A stretch of 64,000 nucleotides of DNA from Henckelia pumila (taxonomy: Eukaryota; Streptophyta; Magnoliopsida; Lamiales; Gesneriaceae), in NCBI RefSeq assembly GCF_033568475.1, contig NC_133123.1, positions 62,627,522 to 62,691,521 on the forward strand, written 5' to 3'. A program made the position numbers and the translations under genes. This document shows, in pieces, positions 1 through 11,726 of the stretch; position 1 is the first letter of the stretch, and each line of letters starts with the position of its first letter. The notes beneath the pieces were generated by a model. It made no database searches, had not been told where the DNA came from, and worked only from the letters and a program-made list of their open reading frames with translations.

Positions 1-49
1 TTTTATTTTTTCAAACGTGAAAAAAATACTGATTTTTATGCGCCAGGTT

Positions 50-230
50 CCGCCTAGGCGGTGAGAAATTACCGCCTAGGCGAGAAATTCCCTGGTTTAA
101 CAAACTTTTTTAGTGTAAGTTTCCGCCTAGGCGATAATTTTTTACCGCCTAGGAGAGAAATTCTCTGCTTTCACTTATTTTTGTGCGCATACATCCCGCC
201 TAGGCGGAAAGTTTCTACCGCCTAAGCGCG
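50..230. repeat. Paired CGCCTAGGCG palindrome cluster in GE
   Basis: Six copies, exact or with one or two changes, of CCGCCTAGGCGG occur here as three pairs. In each pair the two copies are about 20-30 bp apart, and the second copy is usually preceded by a short 'aa-tt(t)-ac' spacer. Two more pairs lie in the GE 3' LTR at about 2965-3072. Each motif is a near-perfect palindrome with CCTAGG at its centre. The function is unknown. Confidence 0.8.
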
Positions 231-546
231 ACGGATCGGGGTTTAAATCCAAGATTCCTTTTTCTTTCTTATTTCACGCATCTCTCTCATTCTCTCGCCC
301 CTTTCTCAAACCCTAACCTCATATACACCATAAATCCACTCCTCACCCTCGAATTCCTTCAATTTGCAGGTCTATCACATAAAGGGATCAATAAGCTTCG
401 AATTTTAAGGGACAATTTCGCACTCCAGGAGGAAAATCAGTCCATCAAGTCTGAAAATGGGTCCAAAGTGCATCAGGGTGACTGGGTCATCTTCATCAAG
501 TTCTTTTATTTTATCAGGTAAATTCGTCTCTAAAGAATAAAAGCAG
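231..546 (+). other. GE leader before the transposon-protein gene
   Basis: A CT-rich stretch (about 260-330, with tctctc and AAACCCTAA) looks like a plant 5' UTR. No open frame of note is visible before the transposon-protein homology starts near 547. Confidence 0.5.
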
Positions 547-1562
547 CAATTTGAACATTCAAAATTAAACCGCACTTGTTGGCCCGAGCGTGGATTTCAT
601 ATTAATAAAAGGCAAATTTTTATTGTTGTGAGGATGATTGAGGAACGGGGTTGGAAAAAATTTTGTGCCCAACCGAAGGCAAGTATTGTTCCTTTAGTAA
701 GAGAGTTTTATGCGAATGCTAGAAAGGGTAATTAGAGGAAAGTAATTGTTCGAGGAAAATGGGTGCTTTATGGTGAAAATGTGATAAACGAGTTGTTAGT
801 TTTAGCCGAGGTGGATACTATGGCATATGATGCATTGTCTGCGGATCCGGATTGCCATATTATTTATGAATGAATTGTGTCATGTTGGGGAGGTATGGAG
901 CCATCCTGTGAAATTTTTGCTATTTCAGACGAAATATCTCAAAGTCGTACCCGCTTTGTGGTATGCATTCTTGATTTGTCGATTGATGCCGGTCTCCCAT
1001 GTTAGCGAGGTTAAAAAGGCTAGGGTCGTTCTTCTATTTGCGATCATGATGGGTATTCCGATCAATGTTGGACGTATCATTTCATCTCATATATTGCAGT
1101 GTTCCCATAGCCCGCATACTAAGCTATTTTTCCCGACCATTATTACTGAATTGTGTGTGTTGGTTGGGGTGTCAACAGGGGTGAACGATGAATGGATCCA
1201 ACCTCAACAGGCCATTGATGAAAAGATTTTAGCAGGAAATAAAGATACCCGAGCCCAGCTTCCCGCTGGAGGGAGTTCGAGTGCAGCTCCACCGCTTCAA
1301 CCGAAACGTCGATCTATGACTGCTAAGGTCGATGAATTATATTCTTGGGCCGAACAAAAAAACCAGAATGGTGAATGCCCAATACATGAAATCGGTGGAT
1401 TCTTTGATGAGAGGCATTGCTGATCACTTGGGCATGGATTCTTTTTTATATCCGAGGCCACCACCGTACCCGTCGGCATTTCAGTTCACATACTTGATGG
1501 GACCACCACAAGCTGATGATGAAGGAGTTGTACCACCGGAGCATGAAGAGGAGGAGGATTGA
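547..1562 (+). pseudogene. Putative plant transposon protein (PF20167-type), broken
   Basis: The product would be a retroelement-associated protein of unknown biochemical role. Homology begins in frame 1 near 547 (..WPERGFHINKRQIF) and continues through the RGWKKFC and REFYANA motifs. It is broken by TAG at 733-735 and TGA at 871-873. A frameshift between about 890 and 940 moves it to frame 2, where ..VVPALWYAFLICRLMPVSH and the FFPTIITELC motif are readable to 1423. A second shift near 1400 gives the acidic, proline-rich C-terminus that ends at 1562 (..PPEHEEEED). These motifs match the family that annotators call 'putative plant transposon protein domain'. I infer a decayed gene of about 330 codons. 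The family assignment is from memory of its motif order and was not searched. Confidence 0.75.
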
Positions 1563-2765
1563 TGGCACCAGGGGAGTTTCTTTTTACTTTTCAGTCATTT
1601 CTATTTGAGTTTTGGGTTTTCTTTGTTGCTTTATTGTGTTTAGTTTAGTTGTTTTTACTTATGTCGTAGTGGGGACACTGCAATGTTTTAGTATGGGGTG
1701 GTACTTCGTCAGTTTAGTTAATTGTTTTAGGTTTGTTTTAGGTTTATTTTCTGCCTTTTTGCTTAGTGCTTTCTAAATGTGAAAAAAAAAATTAAAAAGT
1801 GAAAAAAGAGGAGCCAGTGATGATGTTGAGTTGATGCGAACATGTTTTAGACTGTTAGTACTTTTTATGAGAAACTGTAAGTTGAGTAGTGAATAATTTT
1901 AAGCACACATGTTAAACCAGTAAAATTTAGCGATGTATTGGATGATGTTTGTGCTGTTGGGTCATTGCACGACAATAGGTATTGTGGTGTTTGATAGCGT
2001 TTTTGAATCCCAATAATTTTTACAACATTGCATGCACGATCTTGGGCGCACCTGTTACAAGTTTTTATGAAAATTTTTGTGAAAATAAAATTAACTCCAT
2101 CCGGGTTATGGGCAATATGATTGAAATATTAATCACTTGTTCTTGACTAATTATGTGAATTAAAATGGGGTTAAAAAGTTAACATTTTTTGAAATAAAAT
2201 CAAGAACAATTCCATCCGGGCTTGAAAATGGATTGAAATCCTAATCACCGATCCATGACTAAGTATGCGGGTTCAATGGGATTGTAGTTCTATCCGAGCT
2301 ATAAACGAGGGGATTAAAATTCGAATCCTATCTTAGTTATAGCTAAGTATGCGGGTAATTATTGGGGTTTAAAAAAACCGGGTGCAAAATCCGGAGGTGC
2401 GTAATTTATATCAAGAAAGTCGTGTTTTTGTTTGGAGATTATTGGGAGGAAGGAACGTGTGATGGTGATACTTACACTGATTTTTCATTGGTCGTTAAGC
2501 AGTCGTAGAACTAATTCTTTTGTAGTTGCATGTAAAAACTGGAATAACATGATACACACACACGTTCACTTACTCTTCGAAGGTGTATTGTGGAAAATTT
2601 GAAGGTGGTGTTTTGCTTGCGATTCATTTGAAAGAAAAGATGAAAGTTCGTTATTGATTCTCTGAGGCTTCTCGAATAAAATATATATTGTTCAAAAATG
2701 GTGATTTTATTTTGAGGCTATAACTTGTTTTACTCGAGGACGAGTAAAAGGTTAGTATGGGGGGT
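1563..2765 (+). other. GE 3' non-coding tract with imperfect repeats and polypurine tract
   Basis: No gene is seen. Between about 2095 and 2400 there are three imperfect repeats built on 'ccatccgggctt..', '..attgaaat(c/a)ctaatcac' and 'ctaagtatgcgggt', with a period near 110-120 bp. At 2733-2747 the motif ctcgaggacgagtaa, followed by gttagtatggggggt (2751-2765), is the purine-rich primer site expected just before a gypsy-type 3' LTR. Confidence 0.6.
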
Positions 2766-3447
2766 TGATATAACCCGAAAATTGCATTAAAAAGGAGTCA
2801 AATTGGTGTTATTAAGCGTGAGATTTTTGAATATTTTGTGTTTTTGTCTAAAATTTAAGTTTTTGAGGGTTTTGGTATCTACTCATGTATTTAAGATTTT
2901 TGGGCAGGAAAAGACTGAAACAGGAGCTCGGGAACGACCAATTTGAAGTTTTGAGCAGAAAAAGTTCCTCCTAGGAGGGTATAAATTACCGCCTAGGCGG
3001 GAATCGCTGAATGAAAAGGTATGGGACAGAAATTTATCCACCTAGGCGGTAAGATTTTACCGCCTAGGCGCGATACGCTGTTCAGAAAAGGAATGTTTTT
3101 TCTCGGATTTTAAAAGAGGAAGGACAAAGGTGAGGACTCTTGGCATATAAAAGGGTCGAGATTAGGGTTGGAAAGAGATCTTTTGGATGAATACAACTGA
3201 AGAGAATGAGAGACGCAAGGAGCAACTTGAAGAATTGGCTGACAGCGTTTATTATTGTTCCAAAACTTTTTCTAGATTAAGTCTTAGTATTATTTCTGAA
3301 CTTAGATGTTTTTCATGAATTTGATGTGTAGCTAAACTCTTTTTGTTGAGATTTAGGGGATCCAACCCCAACTTTTGACTCTTGAATATTGATTTTCAAC
3401 GTTTGACGAGTGTTTAATTATGTTATTGGTTTGCTTGAAATTGTTGA
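2766..3447 (+). repeat. GE 3' LTR, left fragment
   Basis: It starts TGATATAACC directly after the purine tract. It contains two CGCCTAGGCG palindrome pairs and a TATA box (TATAAAAG, 3146-3153). It is interrupted at 3447 by E1; GTTGA at 3443-3447 is the E1 target-site duplication. Confidence 0.65.
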
Positions 3448-5293
3448 TGTTGGAGAACGCGGCGATCAGATCAATCAGGATTGATACCCGGTACAGCGGA
3501 AGTTTAAAAATTTTATATGGAACGATTCCATATTGGGTATCAAAACTTACGATTAAATTGTGTGTGTAAAAATTAAATAACAATTATAAATTTTTACCTT
3601 TAATCTCGAATCGAGATTTTGGACACCAACAGATTGCTCTGCTCTTGTTGTATATCCCTGGAACTGATGGACGAACTGTTCTTCAATCAGGTCCACGAAC
3701 GGATATTTAATCCCTCTGATAGATTGCACTAGAAAATCTATCAGAAGTTTCTACGAAGAGATTAAAGAATTTGATCCGTTAAACCAGACTGTAATTCAAA
3801 ATTCACAGACTGGATTTTAGCGAGCAGAGGGGAGAGGGGGTCGGCCACTTCAGAGGAAAATCACTAGGGTTTTTCAAAAATTTTGTGACCTGTTGTGTGT
3901 AATTTCTGTACTGCAATAACTTATTTATAATGTAGGCCACTAACAGCTTTGGGCTCATTAGTCATAAGTTCAAGCCCGACAAGCAAAGCCCGCATGTTCA
4001 GAAATTAATATAAAATTCATCATGACTCCGATTGATAAACCGATTTCACCAATGTGCACATAAACCATTTCTGCACCTTTTAAAGTCAAGATAAATTTTT
4101 CTGAATCCGAATTCAGTGATTTCCAAAAATGCTCATCCCTATGTCATTTTAGGAAATCTTACTCCTCTACTCATAATTAAGAAGTCCAACTTCTTTGTTC
4201 ATTAAATTTAACTCTTTAAATTTAACTATCTCAACGGGGATTAAAAATCCATTACTCTGTGTGACCCTCAATGGTTCAGGGATACAACTAGCCGTGGGCT
4301 CACAACTCCTTGTGACTCGGAACAACGATTTCCGACTTGCCCAACGAATCATGGTAAGAGCGCCTAGCAACATCGCCCCATGATTCCCTAGGTATCACTG
4401 ATAGTGCCTGCAAGAACCAATAGATTTTGGTTAGCGTACAGTACGGTCCCTTCATCCATATATCCCGATCGAATCAACAACCATTGGTATATCGAGAGTC
4501 GTTCGAGATTCAATAACTATGCAATACATCTTGAAGATCAAATAGTGACATCGCATGTGTTACTAAGAAACCATTTCTTAAAACACATCATGTACTCTGG
4601 CCAGAGATTCGTCACACTAATATCTCCTCAGATCGCATAGGATATCCACACTCGCAAGTATGTGGTGAATCCTTGACAACAAAGCATCGACTCCTATATG
4701 TGTTGTAATTGTACCCAATCCCGACACCTGATGACCCCAATAGAGTCGGTAAACGAGTCAAAGCACAGTACTAGCATATAGAGTCTCAATGATGTTTCAA
4801 GTAGTAAGGACTAATGGTGTACAACCAAAACCGCGGACTTTATCCACTCGATAAGTGATAACCACTTGGAAAGTCCGGATAGGGTAGTTCGATCATTCAT
4901 CATATGAATATCCATTTGCATGCTTCGAACATCTCTATGTTCCTTACCAATGAAACGTGGTACTCTGCATCGCAAATGCTAGTCTCAAACTCGAGCGATC
5001 CTTATCCTTATTATCGGACGGCTCAATCGACTAGGAACAGTTTAGAATATACAGTGACTATAAGATGTGTTTTATGATAGACATCTCCATGTTCTACCAC
5101 ATCTTACATACACTATAGTATATTCAAGGTCTTTATCAAAACAACAATAGTATATCACAATATAACAATATGAAGAAAGATAAAGTCATTGCCATTAATA
5201 AAAGTGTAAATTATATTAAACAAAAGATTGTTTATACAAAGAGTCATCAAAGCCCTTAGCCACAAGTTGGCTCACCGGGCACCTACTCTTTCA
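3448..5293 (-). repeat. E1 3' LTR
   Basis: This 1846-bp LTR is the same length as the copy at 20295-22140. It ends next to the polypurine tract (plus-strand ATCTCCCACTTGCC at 5294) and its outer end carries the GTTGA duplication. Short frames inside it are LTR sequence, not genes. Confidence 0.95.
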
Positions 5294-5307
5294 ATCTCCC
5301 ACTTGCC

Positions 5308-6261
5308 CTATAGCCAACTAGTCATACTACGTAGACCCATTGCTTCGCGATGTTTGTCAAATAATGGTCCTGGCAAGGGCTTAGTAAGTGGATCAGCTAT
5401 ATTGTCTGCAGAGGCCACTCTTTCGACAGTGATGTCTCCTCTTTCCACAATCTCCCGGATGATGTGGTATTTCCTCAGTACGTGTTTGGATCTTTGATGA
5501 GACCTTGGTTCCTTTGCCTGAGCAACGGCACCCGTGTTGTCACAGTACACCGGGACTGGACCAACAACTTCAGGGATGACGCCCAACTCTTGGACGAAAT
5601 TCCTCATCCAAACGGCCTCTTTAGCAGCAGCTGATGCTGCAATGTATTCTGCCTCAGTGGTGGAATCCGCTGTAGTGTCCTGCTTGGAACTCTTCCAAGA
5701 GACAGCACCGCCATTGAGCATGAACACAAATCCAGAGGTTGACTTCGAGTCATCCACGTCACTTTGGAAGCTAGAGTCGGTATAGCCTTCCAATTTTAGT
5801 TCTCTTCCTCCATATACCTTGAACATATTCTTAGTCCTTCGTAAGTACTTAAGAATGTCCTTCACGGCTTTCCAATGCATTTGACCGGGATTAGCTTGAT
5901 ATCTGCTCGTGACACTCAGAGCAAATGCTACATCCGGTGTGGTAGATATCATCCCATACATGATACTACCTATGGCTGATGCATATGGTACATGTGTCAT
6001 TTTCTCTATCTCTTCATCAGTCTTGGGACACATAGAATTGTATAGAGAAACTCCATGACACATGGGTAGATGTCCTCTCTTGGACCCATCCATTGAAAAC
6101 CGTTTCAATATGGTGTCGATGTAGGTTGATTGAGTGAGTCCTATCATTCTCTTAGATCTATCTCTATGGATCTGTATCCCAAGAATATAGGATGCCTCAC
6201 CCAAATCCTTCATCGAGAATCTACCTGATAACCATATCTTTGTTGACTGCAACATCCCTAC
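5308..6261 (-). pseudogene. E1 pol, 3' part: end of reverse transcriptase and RNase H
   Basis: The minus-strand frame runs from the E2 insertion point (..VGMLQSTKIWLSGRF) through the copia RT-RNase H connection to RNase H (GYTDSSFQSDVDD, STTEAEYIAAS) and ends ..SMTSWL with a stop at 5308-5310. It is collinear with the 3' half of E2 pol (13100-14049). It also reads AAAAKEA where E2 has AAAKEA. The N-terminal part of the same pol lies at 15933-17405, on the other side of E2. It is cut off from its own start, so it is not functional. Confidence 0.92.
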
Positions 6262-8125
6262 TGTAAGAGTGGGTGCCCAGTGAGCCAACTGTGTGGCTAT
6301 GGGCTTTGATGACTCTTTGTATAAACAATCTTTTGTTTAATATTATTTACACTTTTATGGCAATGACTTTATATTACTTCATATTGTTATATTGTGATAT
6401 ACTATTGTTGTTTTGATAAAGACCTTGAATATACTATAGTGTATGTAAGATGTGGTAGAACATGGAGATGTCTATCATGAAATACATCTTATAGTCACTG
6501 TATATTCTAAAAACCGTTCCTAGTCGATTGAGCCGTCCGATAATAAGGATAAGGATCGCTCGAGTTTGAGACTAGCATTTGCGATGCGGAGTACCACGTT
6601 TCATTGGTAGGGAACATGGAGATGTTCGAAGCATGCAAATGGATATTCATAGGATGAATAATCGAACTACCCTATCCGGACTTTCCAAGTGGTTATCACT
6701 TATCGAGTGGATAAAGTCCGCGGTTTTGGTTGTACACCATTAGTCCTTACGACTTGAAACATCATGGAGACTCTATATGCTAGTGCTGTGCTTTGACTCG
6801 TTTACCGACTCTATGGGGGTCATCAGGTGTCGAGATTGGGTACAGTTACGACACATATAGGAGTCAATGCATTGTTGTCAAGGATTCACCACATACTTGC
6901 GAGTGTGGATATCCTATGCGATCTGAGGAGATATTAGTGTGACAAATCTCTGGCCAGAGTACTTGATGTGATTTAAGAAATGGTTTCTTAGTAGCACATG
7001 CGATGTCACTAATTTGATCTTCAAGATGTATTGCATAGTTATCGAATCTTGAGCGACTCTCGATATACCAATGGTTGTTGATTCGATCGGGATATATGGA
7101 TGAAGGGACCGTACTGTACGCTAACCAAAATCTACTGGTTCTTGTAGGCACTATCAGTGATACCTAGGGAATCATGGGGCGATGTTGCTAGGCGCTTTAC
7201 CTTGATTCGTTGGGCAAGTCGGAAAGTGTTGTTCCGAGTCACAAGGAGTTGTGAGCCCACGGCTAGCTGTATCCCTGAACCATTGAGGGTCACACAGTGT
7301 AATGGAGTTTTAATCCCCGTTGAGATAGTTAAATTTAAAGAGTTAAATTTAATGAACTAAGGAGTTGGACTTCTTAAATAAGAGTAAGGGAGTAGGATTT
7401 CCTAAAATGACATAGGGATGGACATTTTTGGAAACCACTGAATTCGGATTCAGGAAAATTTATTTTGACTTTAAAATGTGCAGAAATGGTTTCTGTGCAC
7501 ATTGGTGAAATTGGTTCATCGATCGGAGTCACGATGAATTTTATATTAATTTCTGAACGTGCGGGCTTTGCTTGTCGGGCCCTAGCTTATGACTAATGGG
7601 CCCTAAGGTGTTAGTGGCCTGCATTATAAATAAGTTATTTCAGTACAGAAATTATACACAACAGGTCATAATTTTTGAGACAGGATTTTCGAAACCCTAG
7701 CCTCCTCTCAAAAGAAATCGGCCGAACCCTCCCCCTCTGTCCGAGAAATTCCGGTCTGTGATTTTTAATTGCAGTCAGGAATAACGAATCAGATTCGTTT
7801 AATCTCTTCGCAGAAAACTTCTGATAGATTTTCTAGTGCAATCTATCAGAGGGATTTAAAACCTCATTCGTGGACCTGATTGAAGGAGTTCATCAGTTCC
7901 TGGGAGATACAAGAAGCGCAGAGAAATCTGTGTGGTGTCCATTAATCTCGCTTCGAGATTGGAGGTAAAATTTAATTAATTGTTATTTGAATTTTACACA
8001 CACAATAATTTAATCGTTGAATGGTTGATACCCACACCATGGAATTGTTCCATGATAAAATTTTTAAACTTCCGCTGCACCGGGTATCAATCGTGATTGA
8101 TCTGACCGCCAGTTTTTTTACAACA
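6262..8125 (+). repeat. E2 5' LTR
   Basis: This 1864-bp LTR has TG..CA ends and is nearly identical to 14064-15927. It should act as promoter: a TATA box lies at 7625-7632 with about 490 bp of R/U5 downstream. Frames inside it are not genes. Confidence 0.96.
7625..7632 (+). promoter_or_regulatory. TATA box of E2 5' LTR
   Basis: TATAAATA sits in an AT-rich setting, with likely start sites about 25-35 bp downstream (..ttatttcagtacag). The same box occurs in the 3' LTR at 15427-15434 and, inverted, in the E1 and solo LTRs. Assignment is by sequence only. Confidence 0.7.
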
Positions 8126-8142
8126 GTGGTATCAGAGCCAGG
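8126..8142 (+). other. E2 primer-binding site (initiator Met tRNA)
   Basis: GTGGTATCAGAGCCAGG follows the 5' LTR end directly. TGGTATCAGAGCC is complementary to the 3' end of plant initiator-methionine tRNA, the usual plant copia primer. Confidence 0.93.
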
Positions 8143-8264
8143 TTGCTCAGATCAAACGATTAAATTAATCGATTGTACAAAATTTTTGAATCTCGGTTTT
8201 TGGAAAATAAAATAAATATTTTTAAATAAAAAAAATTTTTTCCGGGGCAAAACCCGGGCAGCGA

Positions 8265-8620
8265 TTGGATCGCTGCCCGGTGGGGCAGCAATTGTTGCTG
8301 CCCCGGGCGGCGCACGGCGCCGCCCAGGACGGCGACCGTCGCCGCCCAGGGCGGCGCATGGCGCCGCCCAGGGCAGCGCTGGGCGCTGCGCAGGGCGGCG
8401 CACAGCGCCGCCCAGGGGCGGCGTTCGGCGCCGCCCAGGACGGCGCACGGCGCCGCCCAGGGCAGCGCTGGGCGCTGCGCAGGGCAGCGCTCGGCGCTGC
8501 CCAGGGCGGCGCACGGCGCCACCCAGCGGCGGCGCCAGGCGCCGCCAGGGCAGCAATTGTTGCTGCCCCCGGCCCGCGCCCCGGGTGCGGGCCGGCCCGG
8601 GAGTGTCCCGGGCGGCCCGC
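8265..8620 (+). repeat. GC-rich palindromic array in the E2 leader
   Basis: About 350 bp of nearly pure G+C lies in an AT-rich element. It is made of overlapping units of the type GGGCGGCGCACGGCGCCGCC and GGGCAGCGCTGGGCGCTGC. Units repeat every 20-40 bp and each is self-complementary around GGCGCC or AGCGCT. Stems such as CGGGCAGCGAT/ATCGCTGCCCG (about 8256-8280) and GGGGCAGCAAT/ATTGCTGCCCC are visible. A shorter, diverged version with a C-run lies in E1 at 19930-20165. The frames running through it are translations of the repeat, not proteins. Confidence 0.9.
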
Positions 8621-10139
8621 GGGAAAAATTATATTTTTATTAAAAATTAATTTTAATATGTTAAAATTTTATTTTTGGTCCGGTCAAAAATTGTTTTTGA
8701 TTGGTTCACGAGATTTCGGATCGAATTGTTCGAGTCCGTAAATTTTAAAATTGATTTTGGATAAATTTGAATTTTTGGAAAATTTTAATGTTTTATCCGT
8801 AAATTGAATTTTGAAATCAATTATTTTGGTACAATTGATGATAAGATATGATCTTATGATATATTGAGTAAAATATGATTTTATTTGTAAAATTGGATTT
8901 TATAGATAAAATATGATTTTATTTGATATAGAGATAAAATATGATTTTATATGTGAAATGAGATTTTATATATAAAATATGATTTTATCTTGTTTAAATT
9001 TGAATTGCCACTGCATGTTATCCAATAAATTAATTTTGAATTAAATGTTATTGGATAAGGATGATCGATTTCCATGACCAATTTTGTAGGTGTATGTTAG
9101 GAATTTACATTTTGTTTTTATTGTTGTTGGTTTTATTAATGGGCCTGGTTTATGGCCCGATATGAATGTCATATGTAATAAAAGTGGGCTTGGTTTATAG
9201 CCCGTTCCCACCCCTAAAAATGTATCCCTACTTGTCATTGTTATTTATTGTAAATACATTAGATTTAGTGGGAGATCAAGATTTGAAGACGGTGGCCCAG
9301 CAGACAATAAAAACTGAAGAAATGTAAATTGGAAGCACATGTAATAGGATTGCATTGCATACTGCATATTACCTAGGATTGGACTAAGACCCGTGATTGG
9401 CAACCACGGGTCAATTAGAAATGGAATCGATCATCCTATATAATATTTGATATTATGATTGTATGCATGTTTAGACATAAATTGCGTGAATCCGGCAAGC
9501 ATGCAATAAAATGAATATGATGAGACAAATATTTTTATAATTAAAAATCCCTCATTTTAAATATGATTTAAAATTTATATCAAGATAAATAAAGGAAATT
9601 TAAATTTGTTTAAATGTTCCCACCTTCCATCAACGGTCAATGTATGTGACGCTACCCGCGGATACGGTCCGGCTCATATTATTGGGGGGCCCGTCCGTCG
9701 GAAAGCTGTACATTGGATCGACAAATGTTGTAAGTTGGGTGGAACTCCCATGGGATCGGCTCATATTATTGGGGGATCCACATGGCGACCGTCCATCACA
9801 ACTTAATATTGATGGGTCATCTTGACATGTCACTTTAAACGGCGTCATATTATTGGGCCCTTATTGGACATGAGGTAAACACATGGGGGTTGCTTTGGAA
9901 GCAATTGGGCTCTACCTTTTGAGAATTATGGTTGGCTGATATTATTCGGGACCATAAGTTTGTCAATTGGACTCCATGTTCTCACTAAGGAAAAAGTTTC
10001 CCGTTTTCACTAGAGGGTGGTGAAATCGTTAAAATAGTGGGAGTGAGATTCATAAAATTAAATTCGCCTATTTTATGTCTTAGTAAATTGTTAAACAATC
10101 ATTGATATATGTCTGTTTTTCTTTTCAGTATTTCATACA
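8621..10139 (+). other. E2 untranslated leader, distal part
   Basis: No gene is seen. At about 8835-8995 there are five or so copies of the AT-rich palindrome ATAAAATATGATTTTAT, about 30 bp apart. At about 9671-9950 there are four copies of a GGCTCATATTATTGGGGG-type motif, one per 80-95 bp. The leader ends at the gag start. The same three modules occur in E1 (18393-20294), so they are family features. Confidence 0.75.
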
Positions 10140-11726
10140 ATGAATTCGCGAAATCCATTATTCTCGATCCTCGAACAAAACAAGTTGACTGGCGCCAACT
10201 ATACGGAATGGTTCCGGAAGTTGAAGATTGTCTTAACTTCGGAGAAAATGCTCTACGTGTTAGAGAAAGCACCTCCGAAGGAAGCACCAGCTGACATAAG
10301 TCCGGAGGAATTGGCCAAACTTGATGCATGGTGTGACCATGACATCAAGACCAAATGCTATATGCAAGCCTCGATGTCTGATGAACTCCAGAGGCGATTT
10401 GAGGACACGGTGAATGCTGCTGACATTCACACGCAACTCAAGGAAATGTTTTGGGCACAGTCGAGGGCTGAAAGGTTCGCTACTGTTAAGGAGTTGATGA
10501 CGTGCCGCATGCGTGAAGGGACTTCGGTCCGTGATCATGGGGTACGAGTGATTTGGCTCATACAGAAGTTGGCGACCCTAGATTTGGTGTTGGAGCATGA
10601 ACTCAATGTGGATTTATTGCTTCTGTCTCTTCCTTCTTCATTTGATGGATTTGTGATAAATTTTAATATGAACAAGATAGAGGCCACCCTTGAAGAGATG
10701 GTCAATATGCTCGTTACATATGAATCCACACTTAAGAAGGATAAGCCAGCTTTCTTGGTGGGCTCCTCATCTTCTGCGAAGAAGGGGCCAAGTATGAAGG
10801 GCAAGAAACGTTCTACCCCACCCAAGAAAGTTGAGCCCGAGAAGAAGCAAAAGACAAAGGCTTCAAACAATGGAAAATCCAAGGATGTTTGCCATTACTG
10901 CAAGAAGCCGGGTCATTGGAAGCGCAACTGCAAGGAATATCTTGAGCAGTTGGGAACTGCAAAGGGTATGTTCTATATTGAAATAAACATGTCACTTAAT
11001 ACAACTTCTTGGGTATTGGATACCGGATGTGGATCTCACATTTGCAATGATTTGCAGGTGATGACAAGAAGTCGCAGGCTTAGAATGGGTGAGACCCAGC
11101 TGAGGCTCGGGAATGGTTCCAGAGTTGAAGCTACGGCCATTGGAGATGTTTGTTTGACTTTGCAGAACGGTTTTAAATTATTGTTAAGAGATGTTTTATT
11201 TGTGCCAGATTTAATTAAAAACATTATTTCTATTTCTATGCTTGATAGAGATGGTTATTCTTGCAATTTTGTGAATGGGATTTGCAATATTTACAAGAAT
11301 GAATGTTTAATTGGAAATGGACAACTTGAAAACGATCTATACAAATTAAAACTAAAAGACGTTCCAGTGAATTATGTTGATAAACCGGCGACAACAAACA
11401 AAAGGAAAATCGATAGTCAAAACTCGGCAAACCTTTGGCATGCTAGGCTAGGTCATATTTCCTCAAGGAGGATGAACAAGCTAGTGGGAGAGGGCATGTT
11501 TGATATGTCTGATATTAATTCTCTACCTACTTGTGAATCCTGCCTAAAAGAAAAAATGACTAAATCTCCTTTTAAGGGGAAACCTGAGCGTAGTCAGAAT
11601 CTGTTGGATTTGATCCACACAGATGTTTGTGGTCCATTTAGAGTAGGGACTCAACATGGCCACACCTACTTCATTACCTTTACTGATGATTATTCAAGGT
11701 ATGGGTATTTATTTAATGAAATATAA
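10140..11726 (+). CDS. E2 gag-protease-integrase N-terminal part
   Basis: This is the first part of the copia polyprotein. It starts MNSRNPLFSILEQNKL, the family's usual gag start. Gag (UBN2/DUF4219 type) covers about residues 1-210, followed by a lysine-rich linker. The nucleocapsid CCHC knuckle is at about 251-264 (CHYCKKPGHWKRNC). The aspartic protease active site is DTGCGSH, about residue 294. The integrase HHCC zinc domain is at about 431-475 (LWHARLGH .. CESC) and the first catalytic Asp is in HTDVCGP near 493. The frame runs out of register at about 11709-11715, where one base is missing compared with E1, and stops at 11726 after a few wrong residues. The remaining pol is in the next frame. 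Gag-type virus-like particle assembly in the cytoplasm is the expected role. Confidence 0.93.
   Translation: MNSRNPLFSILEQNKLTGANYTEWFRKLKIVLTSEKMLYVLEKAPPKEAPADISPEELAKLDAWCDHDIKTKCYMQASMSDELQRRFEDTVNAADIHTQLKEMFWAQSRAERFATVKELMTCRMREGTSVRDHGVRVIWLIQKLATLDLVLEHELNVDLLLLSLPSSFDGFVINFNMNKIEATLEEMVNMLVTYESTLKKDKPAFLVGSSSSAKKGPSMKGKKRSTPPKKVEPEKKQKTKASNNGKSKDVCHYCKKPGHWKRNCKEYLEQLGTAKGMFYIEINMSLNTTSWVLDTGCGSHICNDLQVMTRSRRLRMGETQLRLGNGSRVEATAIGDVCLTLQNGFKLLLRDVLFVPDLIKNIISISMLDRDGYSCNFVNGICNIYKNECLIGNGQLENDLYKLKLKDVPVNYVDKPATTNKRKIDSQNSANLWHARLGHISSRRMNKLVGEGMFDMSDINSLPTCESCLKEKMTKSPFKGKPERSQNLLDLIHTDVCGPFRVGTQHGHTYFITFTDDYSRYGYLFNEI

Noticed and set aside
8152..8741. Several overlapping open frames of 120-158 codons on both strands, rich in Ala, Arg, Gly and Pro
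   Set aside because: They only translate the GC-rich palindromic array of the E2 leader; being open in several frames at once is due to the lack of A/T for stop codons.
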